From contig CAZIKB010000008.1 of NCBI GenBank assembly GCA_964539665.1, forward strand, positions 1 through 64,000: DNA of 64,000 nucleotides, in the 5' to 3' direction. The notes under the pieces are model-generated. The model ran no database searches, was not told the origin of the DNA, and was given only the letters and a program-made list of their open reading frames with translations. The stretch's first letter is position 1, and each line of letters begins with the position of its first letter. Source of the DNA: CAZIKB01 sp964539665 (GTDB lineage: Bacteria; Zhuqueibacterota; Zhuqueibacteria; Oceanimicrobiales; Oceanimicrobiaceae). The translations under genes and the position numbers were made by a program. Shown piece by piece: positions 17,560-26,814 of this stretch.

Positions 17560-18168
17560 CTATTGAATTGTAAATGTAATGACAAATCCACCAATATCGC
17601 CGTTCAAATCTGGATATAAGTCTGAAACAAATTCACCACCTTCTGTTTTTTGTCTTTGAGAAAAATAATCAAGTTTTTTGAACATTAATTCCGCTCCAAC
17701 ACCAAAGTGATTTGAAAAAAAGTAATCTACACCAAAAGCCAGATTGACTCCTGCGCCAGTCAAAGAAACATCAGAATCCTTCTCTTCCAAACTATATATG
17801 CCAAAACCAACCTTGCCATAGGGCTGTAGTCGCGAATGAGTTTCGAATTTTTGTTGAATATTTAATTCAAATCCACTGAACTCAGATATCAAATTATTTT
17901 TATCAATCTGCGAATGTTCAGTTCCTGTAATCGATAACCAGAGAGAAAATCTGTCAGTAAACCCATAGCCAAGGCTTATTAACGAGCCTTCCCCCTCTTC
18001 AAGTTGCCGCTCAGAAGACATATCAAATGAACCTGAGGCTAATGCCACTTTAACACCTCTATGAGAAAACCTTGATGTAGAGTTTTCAGGCTGAGTATAA
18101 CCGGAATAAACACTAATCAATACGAATAAGTTTGCAAATAAGAACACATTTAAAATATTCGATTTCAT
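17560..18168 (-). CDS. Small outer-membrane beta-barrel protein
   Basis: A signal peptide (FLFANLFVLISVYSGYTQ) precedes alternating-hydrophobicity strands such as YGFTDRFSLWLSITG, LQPYGKVGFGIYSL and HFGVGAELMFKKLDYF, ending IGGFVITFTIQ. This is the pattern of OmpW/OmpA-type eight-stranded barrels. GGAGG is well placed for ATG 18168; the longer frame would need a TTG start. Role unknown. Confidence 0.65.
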   Translation of the reverse strand: MKSNILNVFLFANLFVLISVYSGYTQPENSTSRFSHRGVKVALASGSFDMSSERQLEEGEGSLISLGYGFTDRFSLWLSITGTEHSQIDKNNLISEFSGFELNIQQKFETHSRLQPYGKVGFGIYSLEEKDSDVSLTGAGVNLAFGVDYFFSNHFGVGAELMFKKLDYFSQRQKTEGGEFVSDLYPDLNGDIGGFVITFTIQ

Positions 18169-18194
18169 ATTATCCTCCAAATAATTAAATAATT

Positions 18195-18353
18195 AGACTT
18201 CTGCAAAATGCTCTTTTTCTGTCGTTCTGAGAAACGAAGTGACGAAGAATTTGTGACCACAAAACTTTCAGTTTTACAGTATGTTAGTGTTCTAAGATTC
18301 TTCGCTCCCAAAGGTCGCTCAGAATGAGATTTATATATATTTTGCAGAAGTCT
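18195..18353. repeat. MITE-like element with perfect 15-bp terminal inverted repeats and a probable 9-bp target duplication
   Basis: The ends are AGACTTCTGCAAAAT and its exact reverse complement ATTTTGCAGAAGTCT. TTAAATAAT occurs at 18185-18193 and again at 18355-18363, one base outside each end, as expected of a target-site duplication. Inside is a second inverted pair (GTCGTTCTGAGAAACGAAG on the left, GGTCGCTCAGAATGAGA on the right), a motif common in dispersed repeats of environmental bacteria. No coding capacity. A degenerate relative is at 51024-51140. Confidence 0.75.
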
Positions 18354-18538
18354 GTTAAATAATAAGAATGCGGGTTTGCACTTTTAATATCTGTTTATTG
18401 GTCTTTACAAAGCATATGCCATAATATTATATGGCATTAATATCTTGTAAAACATTGAATTAGAACTCCCTGTTAATATTTTAAGTGTGTGAAATAAAAC
18501 AACAAGTGTGGTTTAAGAACAACGAATCATCCTATTTA

Positions 18539-18669
18539 GTGTTTGACCGAAAACTATCCCAAACTGTCATTTCGAGCGCAGTGAGAAATCTGGTGGCCTT
18601 GAAATTATTGGAGTTACAGATATTTCTTTTCAGTCGAAATGACAAAAAGAGGTGTTTTGGTTCAAACAC
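18539..18669. repeat. Nested inverted-repeat element (TGTCATTTCGA hairpin)
   Basis: The inner element at 18565-18644 begins TGTCATTTCGA and ends with its exact complement TCGAAATGACA. It is enclosed by outer imperfect arms GTGTTTGACCGAAAAC and GTTTTGGTTCAAACAC, flanked by TATTTA on both sides (18533-18538 and 18670-18675). TCATTTCGAGCGCAGTGAGA is a widespread dispersed repeat motif. Non-coding, probably a mobilised MITE. Confidence 0.6.
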
Positions 18670-19008
18670 TATTTATGATAATTCACTTAGTGAGCGCAAT
18701 AAATTATTCACCTGTATGGTCTGATAGGAGATATTTTTTAGAATTAGATTTCTATATTTATTCTGCTTCTAATTGTGGCACAAAAATTGAATATAAAATT
18801 AGTATTAATCTAATGGCTTATTCTACTGATATAATTTAATTTCTTATATTTCAATAATTTACAAAGTTATTTCTTAGTTAGGCAAAATTAATATCTTACA
18901 AAATTGCAATTAGATCTTACAACTTAGGAGAAAAATAACATGCTTATCTTTTCAAGGTCACATGAAAAACACTATACTTCATTTCATATAAAATAAAGGA
19001 GAGTAAAA

Positions 19009-19245
19009 TTGGTCAGTCATGTAGCTTTAAGGATTACTAATGTCGAGATGCAAGAAATCAATAATCTTAATTCAGAAATATGCACAGTGAACAATCTAAG
19101 TTATCATGATGATATCATAGAAAAAGAACAGGGGATTAATGATTATATTGTTACTGTAAGTCCAGCAGATTTACAAAAAGTAAAGGATACCTTACGTGTA
19201 ATTTTGAAGGTCGTGGAGTCGGAAAGAGTTGCTATTGAAACTTAG
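19009..19245 (+). CDS. Small hypothetical protein (TTG start)
   Basis: A 78-aa acidic protein. AAAGGAGAG lies 5 nt upstream of a TTG codon, which I take as the start because no ATG/GTG is as well placed. Predicted layout is strand-helix-strand-helix (SHVALRITNVEM ... DYIVTVSPADLQKVKDTLRVIL), suggestive of a small ferredoxin-like fold. No Cys, no signal peptide, no recognised family. It is isolated, with repeats upstream and a minus-strand gene downstream. Confidence 0.45.
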   Translation: MVSHVALRITNVEMQEINNLNSEICTVNNLSYHDDIIEKEQGINDYIVTVSPADLQKVKDTLRVILKVVESERVAIET

Positions 19246-19442
19246 TAGATTAATATCGCGAAAATTTCTAAACAGTACAATAATCTATTTGTCAGGCTCG
19301 ATACTAATATACATATAAAACAAATGCTTCGAATTTTGATTCAGCCCATAAGTAAAACACCATTCAGATCCAATAATATTTTTCATTTAGTGAACTCATT
19401 TTCATTTAACGAAGCATTCTTATTGCACTCAGATTGAGTTAA

Positions 19443-20714
19443 TTATTGAGGCAAAGAGGATTCGCTTTCAAATTTTGCTAAATAGTCCTCCAGTAGCGGC
19501 TTAAAGGCGCTTTGGGGATTATATTGCATTAAATTCTTAAATTCGGATTTTGCTTTTAGATAATGTCCTGCTTTCCAAAAACTCAGCCCCAACATCATTT
19601 TTGATGTCTCAAGTTTAAAAGAATCAGGGGCTTTTTCTAACGCTGCTTCAAAAGCTTCAATGGCGGCATCATAATCTTGCTTGTTATAATAGCTTTCACC
19701 AATCCAATACCAACAATTACTGGCAAAAATATTATTTGGAAATTCATGTAATATACTCTTAAAAGTAAAAGCTGCATCGTCATATAGTTCGGCTGCAAAA
19801 TATTTCAAACCACCACGAAATCGTTTGATCAATAAATTGTCAACATCCTTGCCTGTATGACTCGAAGGATCGATTCCTGCATTGGATAATTTTCCTTCTA
19901 ACATTTTTGTATGTTCATCTACTGAATTTAGCTTTACCCGAAGAAGATTTAATATTTCTTCTTTTTCTTCAATTGATTTTAAAAGACGATCTTTCTGTTC
20001 ACTAACTATCTCAGTTTCAGGCTCGGATTTGCTGCTTACTGTTTGTACTAGATCTATTTCCTCAACACCGCTTGCTGAAATCTCTTCAAATGGCGATTCT
20101 TGTTCAGGTATATTTTCAACCAGTTCCGGGCTTCCCAAGAACCTGGTACGACTACCTAAATAGTAATTTATTCCAAATCCGATATTTAAAAATCCATCTT
20201 TACCGTTGCTCGTATTCCCACCGTCAAAATCATCGTTTGAAGAATACCTGTAATCGCCAGTTATATTTAAGCCAAGAAAATCATTTATGAAAAATTCTAT
20301 TCCAGCACCAACTGTTCCATACCCAGCTAATGTGCCAGAGCCATTACTTTTCTGGAAACTGATAAATCCCAGTCCTATAGCCAGAGTTGGATTGATTTTC
20401 TTTTCAGCCAAAAATCGAAATCCAAATTTCATTCCCAGGTTAAGCATTTCTGAATTGAGTTCTACACCAGCAGCATCAGTTGGTATTTGCTGATATCCAA
20501 AATCAGATTCTAAAAACACAAAAGGTTTAAAATTATACCGTAAGATAAGCGGGCTTACGCCATACCCAAAACTACCCGTGTAAGTGTCCCCAATTAATTT
20601 CTGGCTGTTAATAGAAAAACCAATGCCAAGTTTATCCCTGATTTCACCAGCGAACAAATTGCTTAACAAAAATATGATTAAGTAAATAATAGTGAGTTGA
20701 ATCATTTTCTTCAT
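19443..20714 (-). CDS. Outer-membrane barrel fused to coiled coil and TPR domain
   Basis: Signal peptide (MKKMIQLTIIYLIIFLLSNL, then FAG). Residues about 20-195 look like an eight-stranded barrel (SFGYGVSPLILRYNF, NPTLAIGLGFISF, LNIGFGINYYLG). About 240-290 is a charged coiled coil (EQKDRLLKSIEEKEEILNLL). About 300-415 holds TPR units (FASNCWYWIGESYYNKQDY, then DAAIEAFEAALEKAP) resembling the CpoB/YbgF C-terminus. This suggests an envelope scaffold linking outer membrane and periplasm. AGGA supports the ATG at 20714 over one 18 nt upstream. Specific role unknown. Confidence 0.65.
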   Translation of the reverse strand: MKKMIQLTIIYLIIFLLSNLFAGEIRDKLGIGFSINSQKLIGDTYTGSFGYGVSPLILRYNFKPFVFLESDFGYQQIPTDAAGVELNSEMLNLGMKFGFRFLAEKKINPTLAIGLGFISFQKSNGSGTLAGYGTVGAGIEFFINDFLGLNITGDYRYSSNDDFDGGNTSNGKDGFLNIGFGINYYLGSRTRFLGSPELVENIPEQESPFEEISASGVEEIDLVQTVSSKSEPETEIVSEQKDRLLKSIEEKEEILNLLRVKLNSVDEHTKMLEGKLSNAGIDPSSHTGKDVDNLLIKRFRGGLKYFAAELYDDAAFTFKSILHEFPNNIFASNCWYWIGESYYNKQDYDAAIEAFEAALEKAPDSFKLETSKMMLGLSFWKAGHYLKAKSEFKNLMQYNPQSAFKPLLEDYLAKFESESSLPQ

Positions 20715-21076
20715 GACGTCATTCCTATCCATAAATAAATCTCAAAAAATTTTAACTACTTTATTCATTGTAACCTTATCGACAATAATGTTCAATATCT
20801 TGAGTTCTGGTACGAAAAATTCCGACCGGAGTCTAATCTTGCAAGTGAAAATGTGTCAGTTTTATTGGGATGAAGTTCATACATAGATTTTGATCAGCAG
20901 AAAGTGTGATTGGGCTCATAAGTCAGCTTCCCGAAGAAATTTAGGGAAACCTGGATTTTGCGAATTCCACACCATAACTGACATATTACTGCAAGAGTAA
21001 TTTTTTTATTGACCTTTAAAATCAATAGATGTAAATTTGCGGTATAAGAAGTTAGAAGTAATCATTTAAAAATTAT
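20715..21076. other. Intergenic, divergent spacer
   Basis: This 362-nt spacer separates the minus-strand barrel/TPR gene from the plus-strand S9 peptidase and should hold both promoters. I see no convincing -35/-10 pair, gene or repeat. Confidence 0.4.
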
Positions 21077-23008
21077 ATGCAAAAATTCCAAATCGCTCCT
21101 TACGGTTCCTGGAAATCACCCATTAGCAGCGATATGATTGTATCTAAAGCTGTTAGACTCGGTCAGGTTGAACTGGATGGCGCGGATATTTACTGGGTAG
21201 AAATGAGACCCGAAGAAGCTGGCCGCAACGTGATTGTACGACGAACGCCATCAGGACAGACAACCGACATCACGCCGGCTCGCTTTAATGTCCGAAGCCG
21301 AGCGCATGAATATGGCGGTGGAGCATTGGCCGTTTATAACGCCGTGGTGTACTTTTCAAATTTTGAAGATCAGCGCATCTACCGTCAAACCGATGGAGCA
21401 ACACCGCACCCTGTCACTCCCAAAGGTGCATATCGATATGCTGACGGGATTATGGATTTTCAAAGGGATCGTATGATTTGCATTCGGGAAGATCACAGTA
21501 ACAGCAATCAGGAGGCAGTGAATACGATTGTGAGTTTAAAACTTGATGGCAAAGATTCCGGACAAATCCTGGTATCTGGCAATGATTTTTACTCTTCCCC
21601 TCGCATAAGTCCGGATGGTTTGAATTTAGCATGGCTAAGCTGGAACCATCCTAACATGCCTTGGGATGGCACAGAGTTATGGATTGGGGAAATACAAAAC
21701 AACGGCTCTCTAAGTCGACTAAAAAAGATAGCCGGTGGTGAAGAGGAATCGATCTTTCAGCCACAATGGTCGCCGGATGGAGTTCTCTACTTCATTTCCG
21801 ATAAATCCGGCTGGTGGAATCCTTACCGCTGGCGAGACGGGTCTGTTGAATCCCTCATTAGCAAAACCGCTGAATTTGGATTGCCGCAGTGGATTTTCGG
21901 TATGTCCATCTATGCTTTCGAATCGAGCGACAGAATGATCTGCGCTTTTCATGAAAATGGCGCCTGGCAGCTTGCCAGTATAAATTTATATTCTGGAAAA
22001 TTTCAATCGATCAATATTCCTTATTCAAATATTGAAGAGGTTCGGGGGTCATCAGGTCAGGTGGTTTTCAAAGCAGGTTCTGCAGACCGACCCACTTCAA
22101 TTGTGCGACTGGATTTGACCACTCATCAATTTGAGGTACTTCGTCAATCAACTGAATTATCAATTGAACCTGGTTTTCTCTCCGGACCCGAAACCATTGA
22201 ATTCCCAACTGAGAGTGGTTTAACGGCCTATGGCTATTTCTATCCGCCCCAAAATCGCAATTTTCGTGCAAAAGAAGGAGAACTCCCACCGCTCATTGTG
22301 AAAAGCCATGGTGGCCCCACAGCTGCAACTTCAACCACTCTTGAATTAAAAATCCAGTTTTGGACCAGCCGTGGATTCGCAATACTGGATGTAAATTACG
22401 GTGGCAGTACAGGTTACGGTCGTGTGTATCGCCAACGATTAGATAGTAAATGGGGCATTGTAGATGTAGATGATTGTGTGAATGGTGCTAAATATCTCGT
22501 AGAAAGAGGTTTAGTTGATGGCAATCGACTTGCCATCGTTGGCGGTAGTGCAGGCGGCTATACTACCTTGGCAGCTTTGACTTTCCGAAACTTTTTTAAA
22601 GCAGGCGCTAGCTACTATGGCATTAGCGATTTAGAGGGATTGGTAAAAGATACCCATAAATTCGAGTCGAGATACTTAGATCGATTGATTGGGCCCTATC
22701 CGGCAAAGCGTGAACTCTACCGGGAACGCTCACCAATCCATTTCACAGATCAATTATCATGCCCAATTATTATTTTTCAGGGAAGTGAAGATGTTGTGGT
22801 TCCGCCCAATCAAGCCGAAATGATGGTGACAGCCTTACGTAAGAATGGATTGCCTGTTGCTTATGTCCTGTTTGAAGAAGAACAGCACGGTTTTCGTAAA
22901 GCAGAAAATATAAAACGTGCAATAGAAAGCGAACTTTATTTTTATTCGAATATCTTTAAGTTCAAATTGATTGAAATGATTGGAGGTCTGCAAATCGATA
23001 ATCTTTAA
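21077..23008 (+). CDS. S9-family prolyl oligopeptidase-type serine peptidase
   Basis: The N-terminal ~380 residues form the beta-propeller (RAHEYGGGALAVYN, FQPQWSPDGVLYFISDKSGW), and the C-terminal ~250 residues the alpha/beta-hydrolase. The catalytic triad can be read: Ser491 in GGSAGGY, Asp572 in GSEDVVVPP, His604 in EEQHGFRK. No signal peptide is visible, so the enzyme is probably cytoplasmic and degrades short peptides. At 643 aa it is normal for S9C-type acylaminoacyl-peptidases. The start lacks a strong ribosome site. Confidence 0.9.
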   Translation: MQKFQIAPYGSWKSPISSDMIVSKAVRLGQVELDGADIYWVEMRPEEAGRNVIVRRTPSGQTTDITPARFNVRSRAHEYGGGALAVYNAVVYFSNFEDQRIYRQTDGATPHPVTPKGAYRYADGIMDFQRDRMICIREDHSNSNQEAVNTIVSLKLDGKDSGQILVSGNDFYSSPRISPDGLNLAWLSWNHPNMPWDGTELWIGEIQNNGSLSRLKKIAGGEEESIFQPQWSPDGVLYFISDKSGWWNPYRWRDGSVESLISKTAEFGLPQWIFGMSIYAFESSDRMICAFHENGAWQLASINLYSGKFQSINIPYSNIEEVRGSSGQVVFKAGSADRPTSIVRLDLTTHQFEVLRQSTELSIEPGFLSGPETIEFPTESGLTAYGYFYPPQNRNFRAKEGELPPLIVKSHGGPTAATSTTLELKIQFWTSRGFAILDVNYGGSTGYGRVYRQRLDSKWGIVDVDDCVNGAKYLVERGLVDGNRLAIVGGSAGGYTTLAALTFRNFFKAGASYYGISDLEGLVKDTHKFESRYLDRLIGPYPAKRELYRERSPIHFTDQLSCPIIIFQGSEDVVVPPNQAEMMVTALRKNGLPVAYVLFEEEQHGFRKAENIKRAIESELYFYSNIFKFKLIEMIGGLQIDNL

Positions 23009-23063
23009 TTTTTAAGACGATTAATGTTAAAATCAAATCGTTTTACTTGTGAAGGTTTAGCTT

Positions 23064-23855
23064 ATGAATAATCAAGATATTTTCAGGATGGCAGAAAATC
23101 CGAATTTAATATCGGGTATTTACAACTACTGCGATCGTTGGTGTGAACGCTGTTCCATGACTAACCACTGCCTGCTTTATGCCATGGAAGAAGAAGAAAG
23201 AGACGACCCTGACAGATTCGATATAAACAACCGGGAATTCTGGGAAAAGCTACAATCCATTTTTCAGCAAACTTTAGAGATGATAGGTGACCTTGCGCAC
23301 GAGCAGAACTTCTGCCTGGATTCAGTTGATATTGAATCTGAAATGGAAAAAGAAAAATATATGCGTCAAGAGGCTGAAAACAATGAACTTGCTCAGGCTG
23401 CACTTCGCTATTCGAATATGGTTGAAAATTGGTTTAAAACTGAAAAATATCTTTTTACCCAAAAAGACGATGAACTTAACGAAAAGTTGGATTTGGGAGT
23501 TGATGAATCGGAAATAAATATCGAAACAGAAAAAATTCAGGATGCTGTGAAAGTCATCCGCTGGTATCAACCCCAGATCTATGTAAAAGTCATGCGTGGG
23601 CTTCTTAAAGATGATTTCGATGAGAAGGAAGATTTGCATGATTTCCCAAAGGATTCCGATGGTTCGGTCAAAGTAGCTTTAATTGGCATGGATCGTTCAA
23701 TTGGTGCCTGGGGGCAATTGCAAATTTTATTTCCTGAAAAAACTGATGATATTTTGACAATCCTTCTGCACCTGGATCGGCTTCGCCGTAAAACTGAGAA
23801 AGAATTTCCAGAAGCGCGAAGTTTTGTGCGGCCTGGCTTTGATGCATCTCGATAA
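23064..23855 (+). CDS. Conserved hypothetical protein with N-terminal Cys cluster
   Basis: The N-terminus has C-x3-C-x2-C-x5-C (YNYCDRWCERCSMTNHCLLY, residues about 22-41), able to hold a metal or Fe-S cluster. The rest is acidic and helical, ending RSFVRPGFDASR. No enzyme family is recognised. It follows the S9 peptidase by 55 nt and precedes iolG by 60 nt on the same strand, so co-transcription is possible. Confidence 0.55.
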   Translation: MNNQDIFRMAENPNLISGIYNYCDRWCERCSMTNHCLLYAMEEEERDDPDRFDINNREFWEKLQSIFQQTLEMIGDLAHEQNFCLDSVDIESEMEKEKYMRQEAENNELAQAALRYSNMVENWFKTEKYLFTQKDDELNEKLDLGVDESEINIETEKIQDAVKVIRWYQPQIYVKVMRGLLKDDFDEKEDLHDFPKDSDGSVKVALIGMDRSIGAWGQLQILFPEKTDDILTILLHLDRLRRKTEKEFPEARSFVRPGFDASR

Positions 23856-23915
23856 AAGGTTGTTTATTTAAAACTAATAATTATTTTTCAATGCAATTTT
23901 ATTTGGGAGGACTAA

Positions 23916-24938
23916 ATGACATCAAATGAGAAAATTAAGATTGGTATTATTGGTGCGGGTAGAATTGGCAAGTTACACGCAGAACATCTGGCATATCGCA
24001 TTAATAATGCTGAACCTGTGGCCATTACAGATATATTTCGAACAGCGGCAGAAGATACGGCAAAAAAACTTAATATTGCCACAGTAACCGATGATTACAC
24101 TGACATTCTCAATGATGCTTCTATCCAGGCTGTGTTTATTTGTTCGTCCACCGATACCCATGCTCAATTAATTCAAGAATCTGCATCCGCTGGTAAACAC
24201 ATTTTTTGCGAAAAACCAATCGATTTGGATTTGGATAAAATAAATCAGGCAATCAAGACGGTTGAAGAAACCAGTGTAAAATTGCAGGTTGGTTTTAATC
24301 GAAGGTTTGATCCCAACTTCCTGCGGGTGAAAGAGTTGGTTTTAGAAGGCGAAATTGGCCAGCCTCACGTTCTCAGAATTACCAGCAGGGATCCCGAACC
24401 CCCACCAATCGAGTATGTGCGCGTTTCTGGTGGCATGTTTCTCGATATGACTATACACGATTTCGATATGGCTCGCTATCTCATGGATTCAGAAGTCGAA
24501 GAAGTTTTTGCTGCTGGTAATGTGTTGATTGAACCCCTGTTTCGCGATGCTAATGACGTTGATACTGCAATAATCACTTTGAAATTTGAAAATGGCGCAA
24601 TAGGAACCATTGACAACAGCAGAAAGGCTGTTTATGGATATGATCAACGCGTGGAGGTGTTCGGCTCAAAAGGTATGGTCAAGGCCGATAACAACACACC
24701 AGATAACCACGTCTTCCTGAATGCCGAAACTGTGCAGTCTTCAAAACCACTGTACTTTTTTCTCGAAAGATATGAGGCTTCATTCATAGCAGAGGTTCAG
24801 GCATTCATTGATGCTATCCGAGACGATACTGAAACCCCTGTTTGCGGAAAAGATGGGCTCATGCCTGTTAAGATAGGTCTCGCTGCAACAAAATCTCTGC
24901 AAGAGAACCGACCAGTGAAGGTAAGCGAGATTGGTTAA
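23916..24938 (+). CDS. iolG: Inositol 2-dehydrogenase-like Gfo/Idh/MocA oxidoreductase
   Basis: The N-terminal Rossmann domain has IGIIGAGRIGKLHAEHL (residues about 8-24) and the family EKP motif near 100 (FCEKPIDLDL). The C-terminal domain carries GGMFLDMTIHDFDMARYL with the catalytic His-x-x-x region. The sequence closely follows IolG-type enzymes, which oxidise myo-inositol to scyllo-inosose with NAD. No other iol genes are nearby, so the true substrate could be another polyol or sugar. GGGAGG lies 5 nt before the ATG. A hairpin 58 nt after the stop may end transcription. Confidence 0.78.
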   Translation: MTSNEKIKIGIIGAGRIGKLHAEHLAYRINNAEPVAITDIFRTAAEDTAKKLNIATVTDDYTDILNDASIQAVFICSSTDTHAQLIQESASAGKHIFCEKPIDLDLDKINQAIKTVEETSVKLQVGFNRRFDPNFLRVKELVLEGEIGQPHVLRITSRDPEPPPIEYVRVSGGMFLDMTIHDFDMARYLMDSEVEEVFAAGNVLIEPLFRDANDVDTAIITLKFENGAIGTIDNSRKAVYGYDQRVEVFGSKGMVKADNNTPDNHVFLNAETVQSSKPLYFFLERYEASFIAEVQAFIDAIRDDTETPVCGKDGLMPVKIGLAATKSLQENRPVKVSEIG

Positions 24939-24995
24939 ATAGCACGAGGAAACCAGGTTCAACACGGTGTATTCCATCAATAACTAATCGGCCTC

Positions 24996-25028
24996 AGCTT
25001 TACTAAACATTCAAAGTTTAGTAAAGCT
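24996..25028 (+). terminator. Hairpin downstream of iolG
   Basis: AGCTTTACTAAAC and GTTTAGTAAAGCT form a perfect 13-bp stem with a 7-nt loop, 58 nt after the iolG stop. No U-tract follows directly, so intrinsic termination is likely but not certain. The rest of the 435-nt gap up to the patatin gene (24939-25373) shows no gene. Confidence 0.5.
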
Positions 25029-25373
25029 CCACATACCTCCAATTTTAAGCTTGTAGGACGTGGTTTTGTTTTGGGTATATGTTGTTTCAAAACAATGGAT
25101 TCCGGGAATAAAGAAAAATCAAACCGATGATTCTTATTGACTGGAATGTTATTATCGCATAGCTATCTTTAAATACGCCCTCCTGCAATCTCCCTAGCGA
25201 AACATTCAAAGACAAGTTTAATGCTGGAATCTGTCCGCCAATTGAGGAATTACATAGATTTCCTATTTTGTTTTATTATTCTTTCTTATTTAACTGAGAT
25301 ATTTTAATGCAAAAATGTATCTATTCCTAAAAGAGTATCCGAGATAAAAATTTAAACAAGGAGGACTATAATC

Positions 25374-26318
25374 ATGGATAAAGCTTTTGTTCTAAGTGGT
25401 GGTTCAATCAGGGGAGCGTTTCAGGCTGGAGCCATTGCGGAAATTCTTACATCAGGTAGCTTTGTGCCTGATGCTGTTTATGGAACTTCGGTAGGCAGTC
25501 TTAATGGCGCTTTTATCGCTGATCGCGCAGGTCAGGCGGTTGCTGCCGGAGAATTGCCAGACTGGGTGGGAATCGGCAACGAGCTGCAGAATTTCTGGCT
25601 GCAAGAAATAACTTCCTTTGATAAAATTGCTAAAAAGCGAGGCGCGCTGGGATTGCTGGGATCGTTGCTCTTCAACAAATTCGACGGTTTTATTGATACT
25701 TCCCCGTTATGTGATTTGGTGAAAAGGGAAATTAAGATAGAAAACCTTTTAAGCAGCCCGGTTAAATTCTACGCATGTTCTGTCAACGCTGTTACAGGGG
25801 AGCCGGTCTATGCCTCTGCTGATGATTACCCAAACATTCATGATTACATTATTGCCAGCACAGCCATCCCGATAGTCATGCCTTTGCGAGTAATTGCAAC
25901 TGAGCCTTACGTTGACGGTGGTATTCGGGAAGTCGCACCCCTGGCGCAGGCAATTAAGGATGGTGCAAGCGAGATATTTTGCATTCTCTGTCAAACCAAA
26001 GATATGCAGAAGAAAGAGTTTAACTACAAAAATGTTATTGAGCTTATGGATCGGCTTATGGACATTGTTACCAATGAAACTGTGACTAATGATATCGAAC
26101 AATGCATTGAGATTAATGAGTTAATCGAGCAAATTCAACAACCCATCACTTACGGCCCATTAGCAGAAAAACGCCATATCGACCTGAATATAATTCGTCC
26201 ATCCGTGCCGGTAGATATTGATCTGGAAACTTTTGATGCTGTGCAAATACGCAAAGCGCTTAAAGCCGGCTGGGATGCATCACAGGAAGTTCGCAACACC
26301 ACAATGGTTACGGCGTGA
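25374..26318 (+). CDS. Patatin-like phospholipase
   Basis: The catalytic dyad is visible: Ser39 in GTSVG (37-41) and Asp181 in DGG. The oxyanion motif SGGSIRGAFQAG is at 8-19. It is an intracellular-type lipid acyl hydrolase of 314 aa without a signal peptide. AAGGAGGA lies 9 nt upstream of the ATG. Neighbours give no pathway hint. Confidence 0.87.
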   Translation: MDKAFVLSGGSIRGAFQAGAIAEILTSGSFVPDAVYGTSVGSLNGAFIADRAGQAVAAGELPDWVGIGNELQNFWLQEITSFDKIAKKRGALGLLGSLLFNKFDGFIDTSPLCDLVKREIKIENLLSSPVKFYACSVNAVTGEPVYASADDYPNIHDYIIASTAIPIVMPLRVIATEPYVDGGIREVAPLAQAIKDGASEIFCILCQTKDMQKKEFNYKNVIELMDRLMDIVTNETVTNDIEQCIEINELIEQIQQPITYGPLAEKRHIDLNIIRPSVPVDIDLETFDAVQIRKALKAGWDASQEVRNTTMVTA

Positions 26319-26814
26319 GAGTACATTCATGAAAACATGAAGACACTCATCTCAGATTCAGAATCCTTATGAGTCTGAAATTCAGATTACAGAGATCTTA
26401 TTATTCTTAACCTTGTGAGTATAAGGTTCAGGGAAATTTGGCGACAATGAAATGGCAGTGAAATTCCTCATTTCCCAGTACCTTATACCTCTATTCCCCA
26501 TTTTGATTAACACCAAAATTTCAATTAATACTTGTTGATACAAAGAGTGTAAAGCTTGCCTCCATCCTATTCCGACATTTCAACCGTGCACCTGTCGCAA
26601 TATTATTTTAAGCAAAAGACAGAAATTCCTTGCATTTATACAGAATGAATGTTAATTTTTTATAATTAATCAATCATTACCAACCTTACTTCTATCACCT
26701 GTGAGGGGTGCAATTCAATATATTTATTTATAATAGAACTGAAAGACCAATCCGGGTATCACTACTTGATTTAGTAGTGTAATCCAATTAATTAAATCCA
26801 ATAAGGAGGATGCA
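26319..26814. other. Intergenic stretch before the amidohydrolase
   Basis: No gene is seen in these 496 nt. A small hairpin CACTACT...AGTAGTG (26758-26778) lies about 25 nt before the Shine-Dalgarno of the next gene and could influence its expression. Confidence 0.4.

Larger units (their letters stand above)
18169..19008. other. Gene-free stretch carrying two MITE-like repeats
   Basis: Apart from the repeat elements at 18195-18353 and 18539-18669, the remaining AT-rich sequence shows no credible gene. Short frames here lack ribosome sites and family similarity. GGAG just before 19009 belongs to the following small gene. Confidence 0.6.

Noticed and set aside
18485..18839. Short plus-strand ORFs among the repeats
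   Set aside because: They cross inverted-repeat elements and lack starts with ribosome sites.
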